Below, piece by piece: positions 51,331-59,611 of a DNA stretch of 64,000 nucleotides. Made by a program: the position numbers and the translations under genes. Source of the stretch: Kerstersia gyiorum. Its GTDB lineage: Bacteria; Pseudomonadota; Gammaproteobacteria; Burkholderiales; Burkholderiaceae_B. The stretch spans positions 372,001 to 436,000 of the forward strand of contig NZ_SGWZ01000002.1 of assembly GCF_004216755.1 (NCBI RefSeq), given 5' to 3'. Below the pieces are notes generated by a model. It ran no database searches and had not been told where the DNA came from. It was given only the letters and a program-made list of their open reading frames with translations. How positions within the stretch are numbered: the stretch's first letter is position 1; each line of letters starts with the position of its first letter.

Positions 51331-52479
51331 ATGGATCCAATGTATGCGCCGGGCATCGTCGGCACGGGGGAAACGGCCTTTATGCGCCATCCCGATCCGG
51401 CTTGCAGCACAGCCGGCCTGCTGGCCGAGGCGGCGGAGCTGGCCCTGGCCGATGCGGGCCTGGCGCTGGCGGATGTGGATGGCCTGGGCGTGGCGTCTTT
51501 CACGCTGCGCCCGGACCGCGCCATCGACCTGGCCTGGCAGATGGGGCTGGGACTGCGCTGGTGCATGCAGGATGAGATGGGGGGCGCCAGCGCTGTCAAC
51601 CTGTTGCGCCAGGCCTGGCTGGCGTTGCAGGCGGGTCAGGCGCGCACTATCGTGCTGGTAGCCGGCGACCATTTCGCCGGGGCGGATTTCGTGTCGCTGG
51701 TGCAGGCCTATAACGTCAGCGCCAGGGATTATCTCAGCCCGCTGGGCTGTCTGGGACCCAACCCCTTGTTCGCCATGCTGACCCAGCGGCAGATGGCTGC
51801 GCACGGACTGGACCGCGAGGATTATGGCGCCCTGTGCATGGCGCTGCGCCGCCATGCCGCGGCCAACCCGCGTGCGGCCTACCGGCAGCCGATGACACTG
51901 CAGGACTACCTGGATGCGCCCCTGGTGGCGCCGCCGCTGGGCCGGCTGGACTGCGTGCCGGTGGTGAGCGGTGCGACAGCGCTGGTGCTGCAGGCGCAAC
52001 CGCAGGGCGTGCATGTTCGCCTGCTGGCGGGGGGAGCGTCCTACAACCAGGACAGGCACGAAGGCGATGGATTGGCGACGGGCATAGCCGGCTTCGCATC
52101 GGATCTCTGGGCCGAAGCCGGCTGCCAGCCGGCGCAGATGGACGTGGTCGGAGTCTATGACGACTATCCGGTGATGTTGCTGGCCCAGATGCTGGACCTG
52201 GGGCTGGCGTCTGCCGACGGGCTGAAGAATTTCATCCATCAGCGGCTGGCCAGCGGGGCGTTGCCTTTCAATACCGCAGGCGGACAGTTGTCTGCCGGGC
52301 AAACGGGGGCGGGGGGTGGCATGCACATCCTGGCGGAAGTGGCGCGGCAGTTGCTGGGCCGCGCCGGCCAGGGCCAGGTGCCTCAGGCCCGGCTGGGGGT
52401 GGCCAGCGGCTATGGCATGGTGCAGCAGCGCTACTGCATGTGCGCTAACGCGGTGGTGTTGCGCAGGGAGGAGATTTGA
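51331..52479 (+). CDS. thiolase-fold protein lacking the usual nucleophilic Cys
   Basis: The 382-aa thiolase-fold protein resembles the SCP2-thiolase/lipid-transfer group: 'LADAGLALADVDGLGVASFTL', 'DEMGGASAVNLLRQAWLAL' and the C-terminal 'FNTAGGQLSAGQTGAGGGMHIL'. The segment 'GGASAVN' stands where true thiolases have the reactive Cys, so classical Claisen cleavage is doubtful. It overlaps by 1 nt with a DUF35 gene. Pairs of Cys-less thiolase and DUF35 proteins are known as retro-aldol lyases in steroid side-chain degradation (Ltp2-ChsH2) and as acyltransferase helpers. A similar C-C lyase is inferred. Confidence 0.85.
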   Translation: MDPMYAPGIVGTGETAFMRHPDPACSTAGLLAEAAELALADAGLALADVDGLGVASFTLRPDRAIDLAWQMGLGLRWCMQDEMGGASAVNLLRQAWLALQAGQARTIVLVAGDHFAGADFVSLVQAYNVSARDYLSPLGCLGPNPLFAMLTQRQMAAHGLDREDYGALCMALRRHAAANPRAAYRQPMTLQDYLDAPLVAPPLGRLDCVPVVSGATALVLQAQPQGVHVRLLAGGASYNQDRHEGDGLATGIAGFASDLWAEAGCQPAQMDVVGVYDDYPVMLLAQMLDLGLASADGLKNFIHQRLASGALPFNTAGGQLSAGQTGAGGGMHILAEVARQLLGRAGQGQVPQARLGVASGYGMVQQRYCMCANAVVLRREEI

Positions 52480-52817
52480 TGGAAACCCGGGCTTTGCAGG
52501 TTTTTGAATGCAGCGCTTGCGGCCACCGGGTTTATCCGGCACGGCTGCGCTGCCCGGCTTGCGGTGCGGCCGGCTGGCGCCATGTGGCTGTGGCTGAAGG
52601 GCAGATCCTTGCCTGGACCCAGCTGGCGCAGCCGGACGGCGACCTGGCCACGATCGCGACCGTGCGAATTTTGCCTGCCGGGCCGGATCTGGTCGCGCGC
52701 CTCGTGCAGCCGCCCCGGCAGGCGGGGCAGAGGGTAGCGCTGGCGGCGCGGACCACCGGCGGCCGCCTGCTGCCCTGGGGCGCCTGGGACGATTGTGCCG
52801 CCGAACCGGAGGCCTAA
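52479..52817 (+). CDS. Zn-ribbon/OB-fold DUF35 protein
   Basis: The 112-aa protein has a rubredoxin-like zinc ribbon (C11, C14, C25, C28 in 'FECSACGHRVYPARLRCPACG'-type sequence, positions 9-29). An OB-fold follows, 'ILAWTQLAQPDGDLATIATVR'. DUF35 proteins bind acyl-CoA and dock onto thiolase-fold partners. ATG 52479 overlaps the stop of the partner gene, so the two are translationally coupled. It is convergent with the AraC gene, overlapping its 3' end by 4 nt. Confidence 0.88.
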   Translation: METRALQVFECSACGHRVYPARLRCPACGAAGWRHVAVAEGQILAWTQLAQPDGDLATIATVRILPAGPDLVARLVQPPRQAGQRVALAARTTGGRLLPWGAWDDCAAEPEA

Positions 52818-53782
52818 CCGGACAGTGCGGCCTCGCGCATTTGCGTGGGCGTGAGTGCGTGGCGTGCGCGGAAGGTGCGGGCGAAATGCGCCGGGCTGGA
52901 GAAGCCGCAGCGCCAGGAAATTTCCGCGATGCTGTAGCGTTGCATGTCGCGGCGTCGCAGCAGGCTGGCGGCGCGGTCCAGGCGCCGTTCCAGGATCAAT
53001 TGCGATACGGTGCGTCCTTCCGGTTCCAGCAGCCGGTTCAGGTGGCGCAGCGTGATGCCGGCCGCCCCCGCCACCCGTTCCGCATCCAGGGTGTGATCGT
53101 CCAACTGGCTGTCGATATGGCTGCGCGCCGCCTGCAGATAGGTGGCGCGCAGCGCGCTGCTGTTGCCGGTGTCGCCAGCCAGCAGGCTGCGCAGCAGTTC
53201 TCCGGCCTGCTGGTGCATCTGGTCTGCACTGGTGCTGGCAGGCTCGGCGAAGGTGCCGGCGGCCAGGCGGCGCAGCGCCGCATTGAGCACGCGTCCGGGC
53301 CCGCTGCCGCCCGGGACGTGCAGCGGCCGCGTGAGGCTGGAGTGGCTACAGGACTGATAGAACCAGTCTGCGGGCGTATCCAGCAGGAACTGGCGCATGC
53401 TGCCGGTGAAGCCGAACAGGTAGGCATGGCGTGTGTCGTACAGGATCAGGTCGCCCGGTTCCAGTTGCGTGCAGCTGCTGCCCTGGTAGAAAAAGGCGTT
53501 GCTCTCCAGGATCAGCGAAGCGAAGACCGAATCCTTGGGATGGCGGCGCACCATCTGCGGCGTGCGCTCGATCACGTGTTCATTGGCCTGGATTTCCGCC
53601 AGACGGATGTCGCCCATCATCAGGTTGCGCTGGGTGGCCAGCAGGCCATCATCCGAAAAGGCCGAACATTTCAGGCCGACCAGCATGGAGGCGTTATAGG
53701 ACTCCCAATAGTCCAGCCTCTGGCTGGGCGGCAGGGTATTGGTTGATATCTGGCTGACGGGGTGGGCGGCAGTTGGCTGCAT
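52814..53782 (-). CDS. AraC family regulator (FeaR/NphR-like)
   Basis: The 322-aa protein has an N-terminal AraC-binding-like domain ('SQRLDYWESYNASMLVGLKCS') and a C-terminal double helix-turn-helix ('VAGAAGITLRHLNRLLEPEG', 'SIAEISWRCGFSSPAHFARTFR'). This architecture is common in activators of aromatic amine and phenol catabolism (FeaR, NphR, XylS relatives). ATG 53782 follows GGAGA by 6 nt; the frame extends upstream to 53818. It is divergent from the cupin dioxygenase gene; direct TGTCCG repeats between them fit its target. Confidence 0.9.
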   Translation of the reverse strand: MQPTAAHPVSQISTNTLPPSQRLDYWESYNASMLVGLKCSAFSDDGLLATQRNLMMGDIRLAEIQANEHVIERTPQMVRRHPKDSVFASLILESNAFFYQGSSCTQLEPGDLILYDTRHAYLFGFTGSMRQFLLDTPADWFYQSCSHSSLTRPLHVPGGSGPGRVLNAALRRLAAGTFAEPASTSADQMHQQAGELLRSLLAGDTGNSSALRATYLQAARSHIDSQLDDHTLDAERVAGAAGITLRHLNRLLEPEGRTVSQLILERRLDRAASLLRRRDMQRYSIAEISWRCGFSSPAHFARTFRARHALTPTQMREAALSG

Positions 53783-53947
53783 GAATGTCTCCGTGCGGCT
53801 GGCAGTGGTGTCCGGCACCTGGTGGGCAGGCGCGGCGCAAGTCTGGCCTTTTCTTCTGGTTGTCGTGGGCCGGCCGGTGGCCGCAACGGCTAGTGTACGC
53901 AGCCGCAGCGCGCAGAGAGATCCTGATCTTCCCTTATCTTCCGGCTG

Positions 53948-53984
53948 TGTCCGCCCGGGGCAACCGACGTGTCCGTTCTGGACA
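53948..53984 (+). promoter_or_regulatory. direct repeat operator (AraC type) upstream of the cupin dioxygenase gene
   Basis: TGTCCGCCCGGGGCA (53948-53962) and TGTCCGTTCTGGACA (53970-53984) share TGTCCG starts exactly 22 bp apart, the half-site phase of AraC-type activators. Each is also a partial dyad. An extended -10, TGCTACATT, lies at 54004-54012, so the second half-site would touch the -35 position. Confidence 0.6.
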
Positions 53985-54045
53985 AATGGCGGCGGGAGGC
54001 GCTTGCTACATTGGCCTGTCGTTTCAACAAGAACAGGAGACTTCC

Positions 54046-54579
54046 ATGCCCGAGCTGCCTTCCAATGAATTCTGGCGCGGCCTCAAGCCCATTCCCAACT
54101 GTTTTCAGCCGGATGCCAAGCCCGAGGTCTATATCTCGAACGCCCCCACCGAAGACGAGCGCATGTACGTGCCGTTCACGGATACCGTCTCCTCCCGCCC
54201 GCTGTGGATTTCCCCGTCGGAAAATCGCTGGTGCGACATCCTGATGGCCAAGGAAGCTGGCCTGGTGAACCGTCACTATCATCCGCACGAGGTGTTCGCC
54301 TACACGATCTCGGGCAAGTGGGGCTATCTGGAGCATGACTGGACGGCGCATGCCGGCGATTTTGTCTACGAAACGCCGGGCGAGGGCCATACGCTGGTCG
54401 CCTATGAGCATGAAGACCCCATGCGCGCCTTTTTCATCGTTAAGGGGCCGCTGATCTGGCTGGACGAGAACGGCGAGCCGGAAGGCTATTTCGATGTACA
54501 CAGCTACATCGACATGTGCCGCAAGCATTACGACAAGGTCGGCATAGGCGCCGATTACGTCGATACCCTGTTCCGCTAG
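54046..54579 (+). CDS. 2,4'-dihydroxyacetophenone dioxygenase-like cupin
   Basis: The 177-aa single-domain cupin matches the 2,4'-dihydroxyacetophenone dioxygenase family in length and sequence. Likely iron ligands are H77 and H79 in 'NRHYHPHEVFAYTISGKWGY', E96 just after it and H115 in 'PGEGHTLVAYE'. The known enzyme cleaves the C-C bond of 2,4'-dihydroxyacetophenone to 4-hydroxybenzoate and formate. An AGGAG site precedes ATG 54046. It is divergent from an AraC gene and followed by a terminator. The true substrate might be another aryl-ketone. Confidence 0.8.
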   Translation: MPELPSNEFWRGLKPIPNCFQPDAKPEVYISNAPTEDERMYVPFTDTVSSRPLWISPSENRWCDILMAKEAGLVNRHYHPHEVFAYTISGKWGYLEHDWTAHAGDFVYETPGEGHTLVAYEHEDPMRAFFIVKGPLIWLDENGEPEGYFDVHSYIDMCRKHYDKVGIGADYVDTLFR

Positions 54580-54589
54580 GCAGGGTGCT

Positions 54590-54629
54590 GCGCCGGCCTG
54601 CCAGACCATGCTGGGCCGGCGTGCTTTTT
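54590..54629 (+). terminator. intrinsic terminator after the cupin dioxygenase gene
   Basis: A GCGCCGGCC/GGCCGGCGTGC stem with an inner CCAG/CTGG pairing is followed by TTTTTC, 12 nt after the stop codon. Confidence 0.78.
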
Positions 54630-54691
54630 CTCCAAACAAGAATAAGGTGAGCGCCCGCAGGATTGCGCAGGCCCGCCAGCTGGAGCGAGAC

Positions 54692-55966
54692 ATGAGACTA
54701 TTCAAAGAGGCATCCTACGAAAACAGGTTGTTGGCGGTGCTGTTCCTGGCCTTCGGCTTCGTTTTCTTCGACAGGCTGGCCCTGTCCTATCTTTTTCCCT
54801 TTGTGTCGGCCGAACTGGGCCTGAGCAATACCGAGCTGGGCATGTTGTCGTCGGTGCTGGCACTGGCCTGGGCGGTGTCGGGGGCGTTCATGGGGGCCTA
54901 TACGGACAGGCGCGGTCGGCGCAAGACCATCCTGATCGTATCGGTCGTGCTGTTCTCTGTTTTTTCCGCGCTGTCCGGCCTGGTGACGGGCTTTGTCAGC
55001 CTGCTGTTGTTCCGCGCCTGCATGGGGCTGACCGAAGGCCCGGTGCTGCCCCTGTCGCAGACCATGATGGCGCAGGCGTCCTCGCCCCATCGGCGCGGCC
55101 TGAATATGGGCTTGCTGCAAGGCTCATCCGCCGGCCTGATGGGCGCGGTGATCGCTCCGCCGGTCATGGTGGCGCTGGCGGAAAACTTCGGCTGGCGCAC
55201 GGCGTTCTACCTGACCTGCATTCCCGGCCTGATCGTGGCCTGGCTCATCTGGCGCTATGTGCAGGAGCCGGCCCCGGCCCGGCCAGACGAGGCGGGCGCC
55301 ACGACAGATGCGGCGCAAGACCGAGCGGCGCTGCCGGCAGGGCCGCAATGGGGAGTGCTGCGTGAACGCAATGTCATTCTCTGCATCCTGATCAGCTGCT
55401 TTTTCCTGACCTGGTTCATCAACATCATTTCCTTCGCGCCCACTTTCCTGGTGAACGTGCGGCAGTTCAGCCCCGGCACCATGAGTGCATTGATGAGCTG
55501 CCTGGGCCTGGCCTGGGTGATCTGGGGGTTCGCCGTGCCGGGTATCTCCGACCGTATCGGCCGGCGTCCGACGCTGTTCATCTTCTCGCTGGTGGCCGCC
55601 TGCTGCCCGCTGGCATTCCTGTATGCGCCGACGGCAGTGGCGCTGGGCGCGCTGCTGTTGCTGACCTATACCGGCCTGGGTTGCTTCACGCTGTTCATGG
55701 CCACGATTCCGGCAGAGACAGTGCCGCGCGGGGCCATGGCGACGGCGCTGGGCCTGATCATGGGCATAGGGGAACTGATAGGCGGGTTCCTGGCCCCGGT
55801 GGCGGCTGGCCGGGCGGCCGACCTGTACGGCCTGCCGGTGGTGATGTGGATTTCGATGGCAGGCGCGCTGATCGCGGGGTTGCTGGCGCTGGGCCTGCGT
55901 GAAACGGCACCGGCGGTGCTGGCGCGCCAGGTTTCGGGAAACATGACCCAAGGGAGGCAGGCATGA
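54692..55966 (+). CDS. MFS transporter (anion:cation symporter-like)
   Basis: The 424-aa protein has 12 membrane segments and MFS motif A 'GAYTDRRGRRKTILI' after helix 2, repeated as 'PGISDRIGRRPTLFI'. 'FGFVFFDRLALSYLFPFV' is typical of organic-acid/aromatic-acid transporters. ATG 54692 follows a GGAG site at 7 nt. It overlaps the dehydrogenase gene by 4 nt (ATGA), so both are one unit, probably uptake and first oxidation of the same compound. Confidence 0.88.
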   Translation: MRLFKEASYENRLLAVLFLAFGFVFFDRLALSYLFPFVSAELGLSNTELGMLSSVLALAWAVSGAFMGAYTDRRGRRKTILIVSVVLFSVFSALSGLVTGFVSLLLFRACMGLTEGPVLPLSQTMMAQASSPHRRGLNMGLLQGSSAGLMGAVIAPPVMVALAENFGWRTAFYLTCIPGLIVAWLIWRYVQEPAPARPDEAGATTDAAQDRAALPAGPQWGVLRERNVILCILISCFFLTWFINIISFAPTFLVNVRQFSPGTMSALMSCLGLAWVIWGFAVPGISDRIGRRPTLFIFSLVAACCPLAFLYAPTAVALGALLLLTYTGLGCFTLFMATIPAETVPRGAMATALGLIMGIGELIGGFLAPVAAGRAADLYGLPVVMWISMAGALIAGLLALGLRETAPAVLARQVSGNMTQGRQA

Positions 55967-57015
55967 AGGCATGGTTCTGGCATGGGGCGCGTGACCTGCG
56001 CCTGCAGGAAACGGCGCTGCGGCCATTGCAGCGCGGGGAAGTGCGCATCGAAGTCGCCTATTGCGGTATTTGCGGCAGCGACCTGCACGAGTACGCCGAC
56101 GGCCCGCATTCCATTCCGGTGGTGCAGCCTCATCCCTTGTCCGGTCGCCAGGCGCCGCTCATTATCGGCCACGAGTTCTGCGGCACGGTATTGGAAACCG
56201 CGGCCGACGTGACCACGCTGCGCCCCGGCGCACGGGTGACGATAGAGCCGGAGTACCGTTGCGGGCATTGCACGCATTGCCTGGCGGGCGACTACAACCT
56301 GTGCGTGTCCATGGGGTTTGCAGGATTGATGGGCGATGGCGGCATGGCCCAGCAGGCGGTCGTGCCAGCCTATATGGCGCATGAGTTGCCGAACGAGGTA
56401 CCGTTCGAGCAGGCCGCAGTGGCGGAACCCGCTGCCGTGGCGCTGCATGCCGTCAGGCGCAGCCGTCTGCGGCCTGGGGATACCTGCGTGATCTTCGGGC
56501 TGGGTGCCATCGGCCAGTTGCTGGTGATGATGGCGCGCCTGCAGGGGGCCGGGCAAATTATTGCCGTCGATGTCGTGCCCGCTCGCCTGGCGTTGGCAAG
56601 GCAGTTGGGCGCCGACCTGACCCTGGATGCCCGCCATGACGATGTGCGCGCTGTGGTGCTGGCGCACACCGATGGCGCCGGGGCACCGGTCAGTTTCGAG
56701 GCGGCAGGCAGCCAGGCGACCTTCGACGGTGCGTTGCAGGTGCTGTGCAAGGGCGGAGAAATGGTGCTGGTGGGGCTGGTGCCCCAGGTGAGGCTGGACA
56801 GTTTTGATCTGGTCAACCGGGAGTTGAGCATTACCAGCAGCGTTGGCTATCGCGGGGTCTATCCGGACCTATTGGCCTGGATTGCAGAAGGCCGCCTGGA
56901 TCTTTCTCAGGTCGTGACTCGTATTGTGGCATTGGAAGATGCCGTGACAGATGGCTTTGAAGCGCAGTTGCAAAGCCGCGACGAGATCAAGATTCTGGTG
57001 CGGCCTTGTGGTTGA
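55963..57015 (+). CDS. zinc-dependent alcohol dehydrogenase (2,3-butanediol dehydrogenase-like)
   Basis: The 350-aa medium-chain dehydrogenase has catalytic zinc ligands in 'AYCGICGSDLHEYADGP' and 'IIGHEFCGTV', the structural zinc cysteines in 'YRCGHCTHCLAGDYNLC' and the NAD motif 'VIFGLGAIGQLLV'. The N-terminal insert 'GPHSIPVVQPHPLSG' is typical of (R,R)-2,3-butanediol/threonine-type enzymes. It probably oxidises a diol or secondary alcohol imported by the coupled MFS. The gene is followed by a GTGCGGCC/GGCCGCAC hairpin at 57025-57052 and is convergent with the tartrate-dehydrogenase-like gene. Confidence 0.88.
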   Translation: MKAWFWHGARDLRLQETALRPLQRGEVRIEVAYCGICGSDLHEYADGPHSIPVVQPHPLSGRQAPLIIGHEFCGTVLETAADVTTLRPGARVTIEPEYRCGHCTHCLAGDYNLCVSMGFAGLMGDGGMAQQAVVPAYMAHELPNEVPFEQAAVAEPAAVALHAVRRSRLRPGDTCVIFGLGAIGQLLVMMARLQGAGQIIAVDVVPARLALARQLGADLTLDARHDDVRAVVLAHTDGAGAPVSFEAAGSQATFDGALQVLCKGGEMVLVGLVPQVRLDSFDLVNRELSITSSVGYRGVYPDLLAWIAEGRLDLSQVVTRIVALEDAVTDGFEAQLQSRDEIKILVRPCG

Positions 57016-57069
57016 AGCTGTGTCGTGCGGCCTGGTGCTTTCCGGGCCGCACGGCGCGTGGTGTGGCGG

Positions 57070-58152
57070 CTAGCGGGGCGTTCGGTCAAGCACCCGTGCG
57101 GCAATAGCCTGGCCGACTTCGGCGGTATTGGCCCGGCCGCCCAGGTCACGCGTGCGGGGGCCGTCACGCAGGCAGTCTTCGATGGCGGCCAGGATGTCGT
57201 CATGTGCTGCCTGGTGGCCCAGGAATTGCAGCATGAGCGCTCCCGACCAGATCATGGCAATGGGGTTGGCAATGCCCAGGCCGTAGATGTCCGGGGCAGA
57301 TCCGTGCACCGGTTCGAACAGCGAGGGAAAAGCACGCTCCGGATTCAGGTTGGCGGACGGCGCCAGGCCGATCGTGCCGGTGCAGGCCGGACCCAGGTCG
57401 GAGAGGATGTCGCCGAACAGGTTTGATGCCACCACGACATCGAAGCGCTGCGGCTGCAGGACGAAGCGGGCGCAAAGGATGTCGATGTGTTGCTTGTCCA
57501 CGGCGATATCCGGATATTCCGTGCCGATGGCTTCGGCGCGGCTGTCCCACCAAGGCATGCTGATGGCGATACCATTGCTTTTGGTGGCAACGGTCAGGCT
57601 GCGCCGGGCGCGCGAACGTGCCAGCTCGAAGGCGTAGCGCAGGACGCGGTCGGTGCCCTTGCGGGTGAAGACCGACTCCTGGATAACCAGTTCGCGGTCT
57701 GTCCCTTCGAACAGGCGGCCGCCCAGATTGGTGTATTCGCCTTCCGTGTTTTCGCGCACGACGAAGAAGTCGATGTCTCCGGCCTGGCGGCCTGCCAGCG
57801 GGCACGGCACGCCTTCGAACAGGCGTACCGGCCGCAGGTTGATGTACTGGTCGAATTCACGCCGGAACTTCAGCAGCGAGCCCCAGAGGGAAATGTGATC
57901 GGGCACGCTTTCAGGCCAGCCGACGGCGCCGAAGTAAATCGCGTCATGGCCCTGCAGCTGGCTTTTCCAGTCGTCGGGCATCATGGCGCCGGTGCGTTCG
58001 TAGTAGTCGCAGCTGGCCCATTCGAAATGATCGAACTGCAGGGTCAGGCCATGGCGGCGGGCGGCAGCTTCCAGGACGCGCAGGCCTTCGGGCATGACTT
58101 CCTTGCCAATGCCGTCGCCAGCCAGCACGGCGATTTTATGAGTGGGTTCCAT
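57070..58152 (-). CDS. tartrate dehydrogenase-like beta-decarboxylating dehydrogenase
   Basis: The 360-aa protein belongs to the isocitrate/isopropylmalate/tartrate dehydrogenase family: 'IAVLAGDGIGKEVMPEGLRVL', 'RENTEGEYTNLGGRLFEGTD', 'KSNGIAISMPWWD' and 'NLFGDILSDLGPACTGTIGLA'. The pattern fits tartrate dehydrogenase/decarboxylase (TtuC/YeaU), which uses NAD and Mn2+ on tartrate or D-malate. AAGGAG precedes ATG 58152 at 7 nt. It is divergent from a LysR gene of the DmlR kind across 98 bp, as in the D-malate system. Confidence 0.87.
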   Translation of the reverse strand: MEPTHKIAVLAGDGIGKEVMPEGLRVLEAAARRHGLTLQFDHFEWASCDYYERTGAMMPDDWKSQLQGHDAIYFGAVGWPESVPDHISLWGSLLKFRREFDQYINLRPVRLFEGVPCPLAGRQAGDIDFFVVRENTEGEYTNLGGRLFEGTDRELVIQESVFTRKGTDRVLRYAFELARSRARRSLTVATKSNGIAISMPWWDSRAEAIGTEYPDIAVDKQHIDILCARFVLQPQRFDVVVASNLFGDILSDLGPACTGTIGLAPSANLNPERAFPSLFEPVHGSAPDIYGLGIANPIAMIWSGALMLQFLGHQAAHDDILAAIEDCLRDGPRTRDLGGRANTAEVGQAIAARVLDRTPR

Positions 58153-58250
58153 GGGGTGTCTCCTTCCTGTTTTGCGAGGGATGCCAGGTATGCTACAAGC
58201 GCTTTGGCTTCGGATAATCCCACCGAAAGAGAAAACCTTGTGCATGAATC

Positions 58251-59189
58251 ATGAACAATGATCCCAGCCCCGAAGATTTGCGGGTGTTTTGCGCCATTGT
58301 GCGCAAGGCGAGCTTCACCAGCGCAGCGCAAGAGCTGGGCGTGTCGCGTTCCTATGTGACCAAGCGGGTGCAGGTGCTGGAAGCGCGGTTGGGCACACGC
58401 CTGTTCCATCGCACGACCCGGCGTATTGTGGTGACGGGTGAGGGCGAGCGGGTCTACCACTGGGCGCTGCGCATCCTCAATGATATGGACCATCTGGTCG
58501 AGGAAATCGGCGTGACGCGGCAGACGCCGCGAGGTTCATTGCGCATCTGCAGCAGTTTCGGTTTCGGCCGGCGGGTGGTCGCGCCGGCCCTGTCCGCCTT
58601 GCTGGCGCGCTATCCGGCCTTGCAGGTGCGCTTCGAGGTGTTCGACCGGCTGGTGGATATTGCCTCGGAAGGGTTCGACCTGGATATCCGCGTGGGCGAC
58701 GAGATTGCACCGCATCTGATCGCACGGCACCTGGCAGACAATCATCGGGTGCTGTGTGCTGCGCCGGCGTATCTGGCACGCCGGGGCGTGCCGCGGACGC
58801 TGGCGGATCTGGCGGCGCATGATTGCCTGGTGATCAAGGAGCGAGATCATCCGTTCGGGGTGTGGCGCCTGGATAACGGGCGCGAGACGCAGTCGATCAA
58901 GGTGCGCGGGCCGCTATCGTCCAACAATGGCGAGATCGTGATGCAGTGGGCGCTGGATGGCTGTGGCATCGCGTTGCGGTCGGCTTGGGACGCAGGGCCT
59001 TTGCTGCAGGCGGGGCAGCTGGTTCAGGTGTTGCCGGAGTATCGCCAGCAGGCCGCTGTGTGGGCGGTGTATCCGTCGCGGCTGGAAACGTCAGCACGCC
59101 TGCGGGTTTGCGTGGAGTTCCTGCAAGCGTATTTGCGGGGCCGGGACGTACAGGCCATGAACAGGCCAGAAGACAGGCCCGCTGGTTAA
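58251..59189 (+). CDS. LysR family regulator (DmlR/TtdR-like)
   Basis: The 312-aa protein has the helix-turn-helix 'AIVRKASFTSAAQELGVSRS' and 'VTKRVQVLEARLGTRLFHRTTR', and the CrgA-like effector domain 'FEVFDRLVDIASEGFDLDIRVG'. It stands divergent from the tartrate/malate dehydrogenase gene, the usual setting of DmlR-type activators. The stop codon lies inside the inverted repeat upstream of the ParD-like gene. Confidence 0.88.
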   Translation: MNNDPSPEDLRVFCAIVRKASFTSAAQELGVSRSYVTKRVQVLEARLGTRLFHRTTRRIVVTGEGERVYHWALRILNDMDHLVEEIGVTRQTPRGSLRICSSFGFGRRVVAPALSALLARYPALQVRFEVFDRLVDIASEGFDLDIRVGDEIAPHLIARHLADNHRVLCAAPAYLARRGVPRTLADLAAHDCLVIKERDHPFGVWRLDNGRETQSIKVRGPLSSNNGEIVMQWALDGCGIALRSAWDAGPLLQAGQLVQVLPEYRQQAAVWAVYPSRLETSARLRVCVEFLQAYLRGRDVQAMNRPEDRPAG

Positions 59190-59220
59190 ATCATCTATGA
59201 TCTGTTATCGAATGATTTAA
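59186..59220. promoter_or_regulatory. perfect 9-bp inverted repeat upstream of the ParD-like gene
   Basis: TTAAATCAT (59186-59194) and ATGATTTAA (59212-59220) are perfect arms 26 bp apart (2.5 turns), ending 15 bp before the antitoxin start. This is the place of an antitoxin autorepression operator. As RNA it would be a weak AT hairpin without U-run, so a terminator is less likely. Confidence 0.6.
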
Positions 59221-59235
59221 TTTCCGGAGGCGGGC

Positions 59236-59496
59236 ATGGGCCTGGTCAAGATTTCCGATTCCCTGCATGAGCAGCTGCGTACCGCCAGCAGCGCATTCAG
59301 CCGCTCCATCAATCAGCAGGCCGAATACTGGATGCGGGTGGGGATGCTGGCGGAGCTGTATCCGCATTTGAATTATGCGGAACTGTCGCGCCTGCTGCTG
59401 GAGGCCGAGCGGGTGTCCGGCGACCTGCACGAGATGGTGGCAGCGCTGGATGAACAACAGGCCGGACGGGAGCCTGATAAGCGCCAGGTCGCCTGA
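59236..59496 (+). CDS. ParD-like antitoxin, orphan
   Basis: The 86-aa protein 'MGLVKISDSLHEQLRTASSA', 'SRSINQQAEYWMRVGMLAEL' matches the ParD-like family that has a ribbon-helix-helix N-terminus. The C-terminal half is acidic and would bind a toxin, but no toxin gene follows: the next 115 bp hold only a hairpin, and the next gene is on the other strand. It is preceded by a CCGGAGG site and an AT-rich inverted repeat. It may be a solitary regulator. Confidence 0.78.
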   Translation: MGLVKISDSLHEQLRTASSAFSRSINQQAEYWMRVGMLAELYPHLNYAELSRLLLEAERVSGDLHEMVAALDEQQAGREPDKRQVA

Positions 59497-59556
59497 GCGG
59501 CAGCGGGTTCAGACAACAGGCGCCAGGCAGGCGGATTGCCTGGGCGTGTTGCCAGG

Positions 59557-59589
59557 ATGGCTATCGGTTGAGGGGCAGCCGATAGCCAT
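59557..59589. terminator. hairpin between convergent ParD-like and PNPOx-like genes
   Basis: Perfect 11-bp arms, ATGGCTATCGG/CCGATAGCCAT, with an 11-nt loop are followed on the plus strand by TTTGTCATTGT. A plausible terminator for the plus-strand gene; the U-tract is moderate. Confidence 0.6.
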
Positions 59590-59611
59590 TTGTCATTGTG
59601 GCCGCGTTGTT

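Noticed and set aside
59497..59611. toxin partner for the ParD-like antitoxin
   Set aside because: The 115-bp gap contains only hairpins and no frame long enough for a ParE/RelE toxin.
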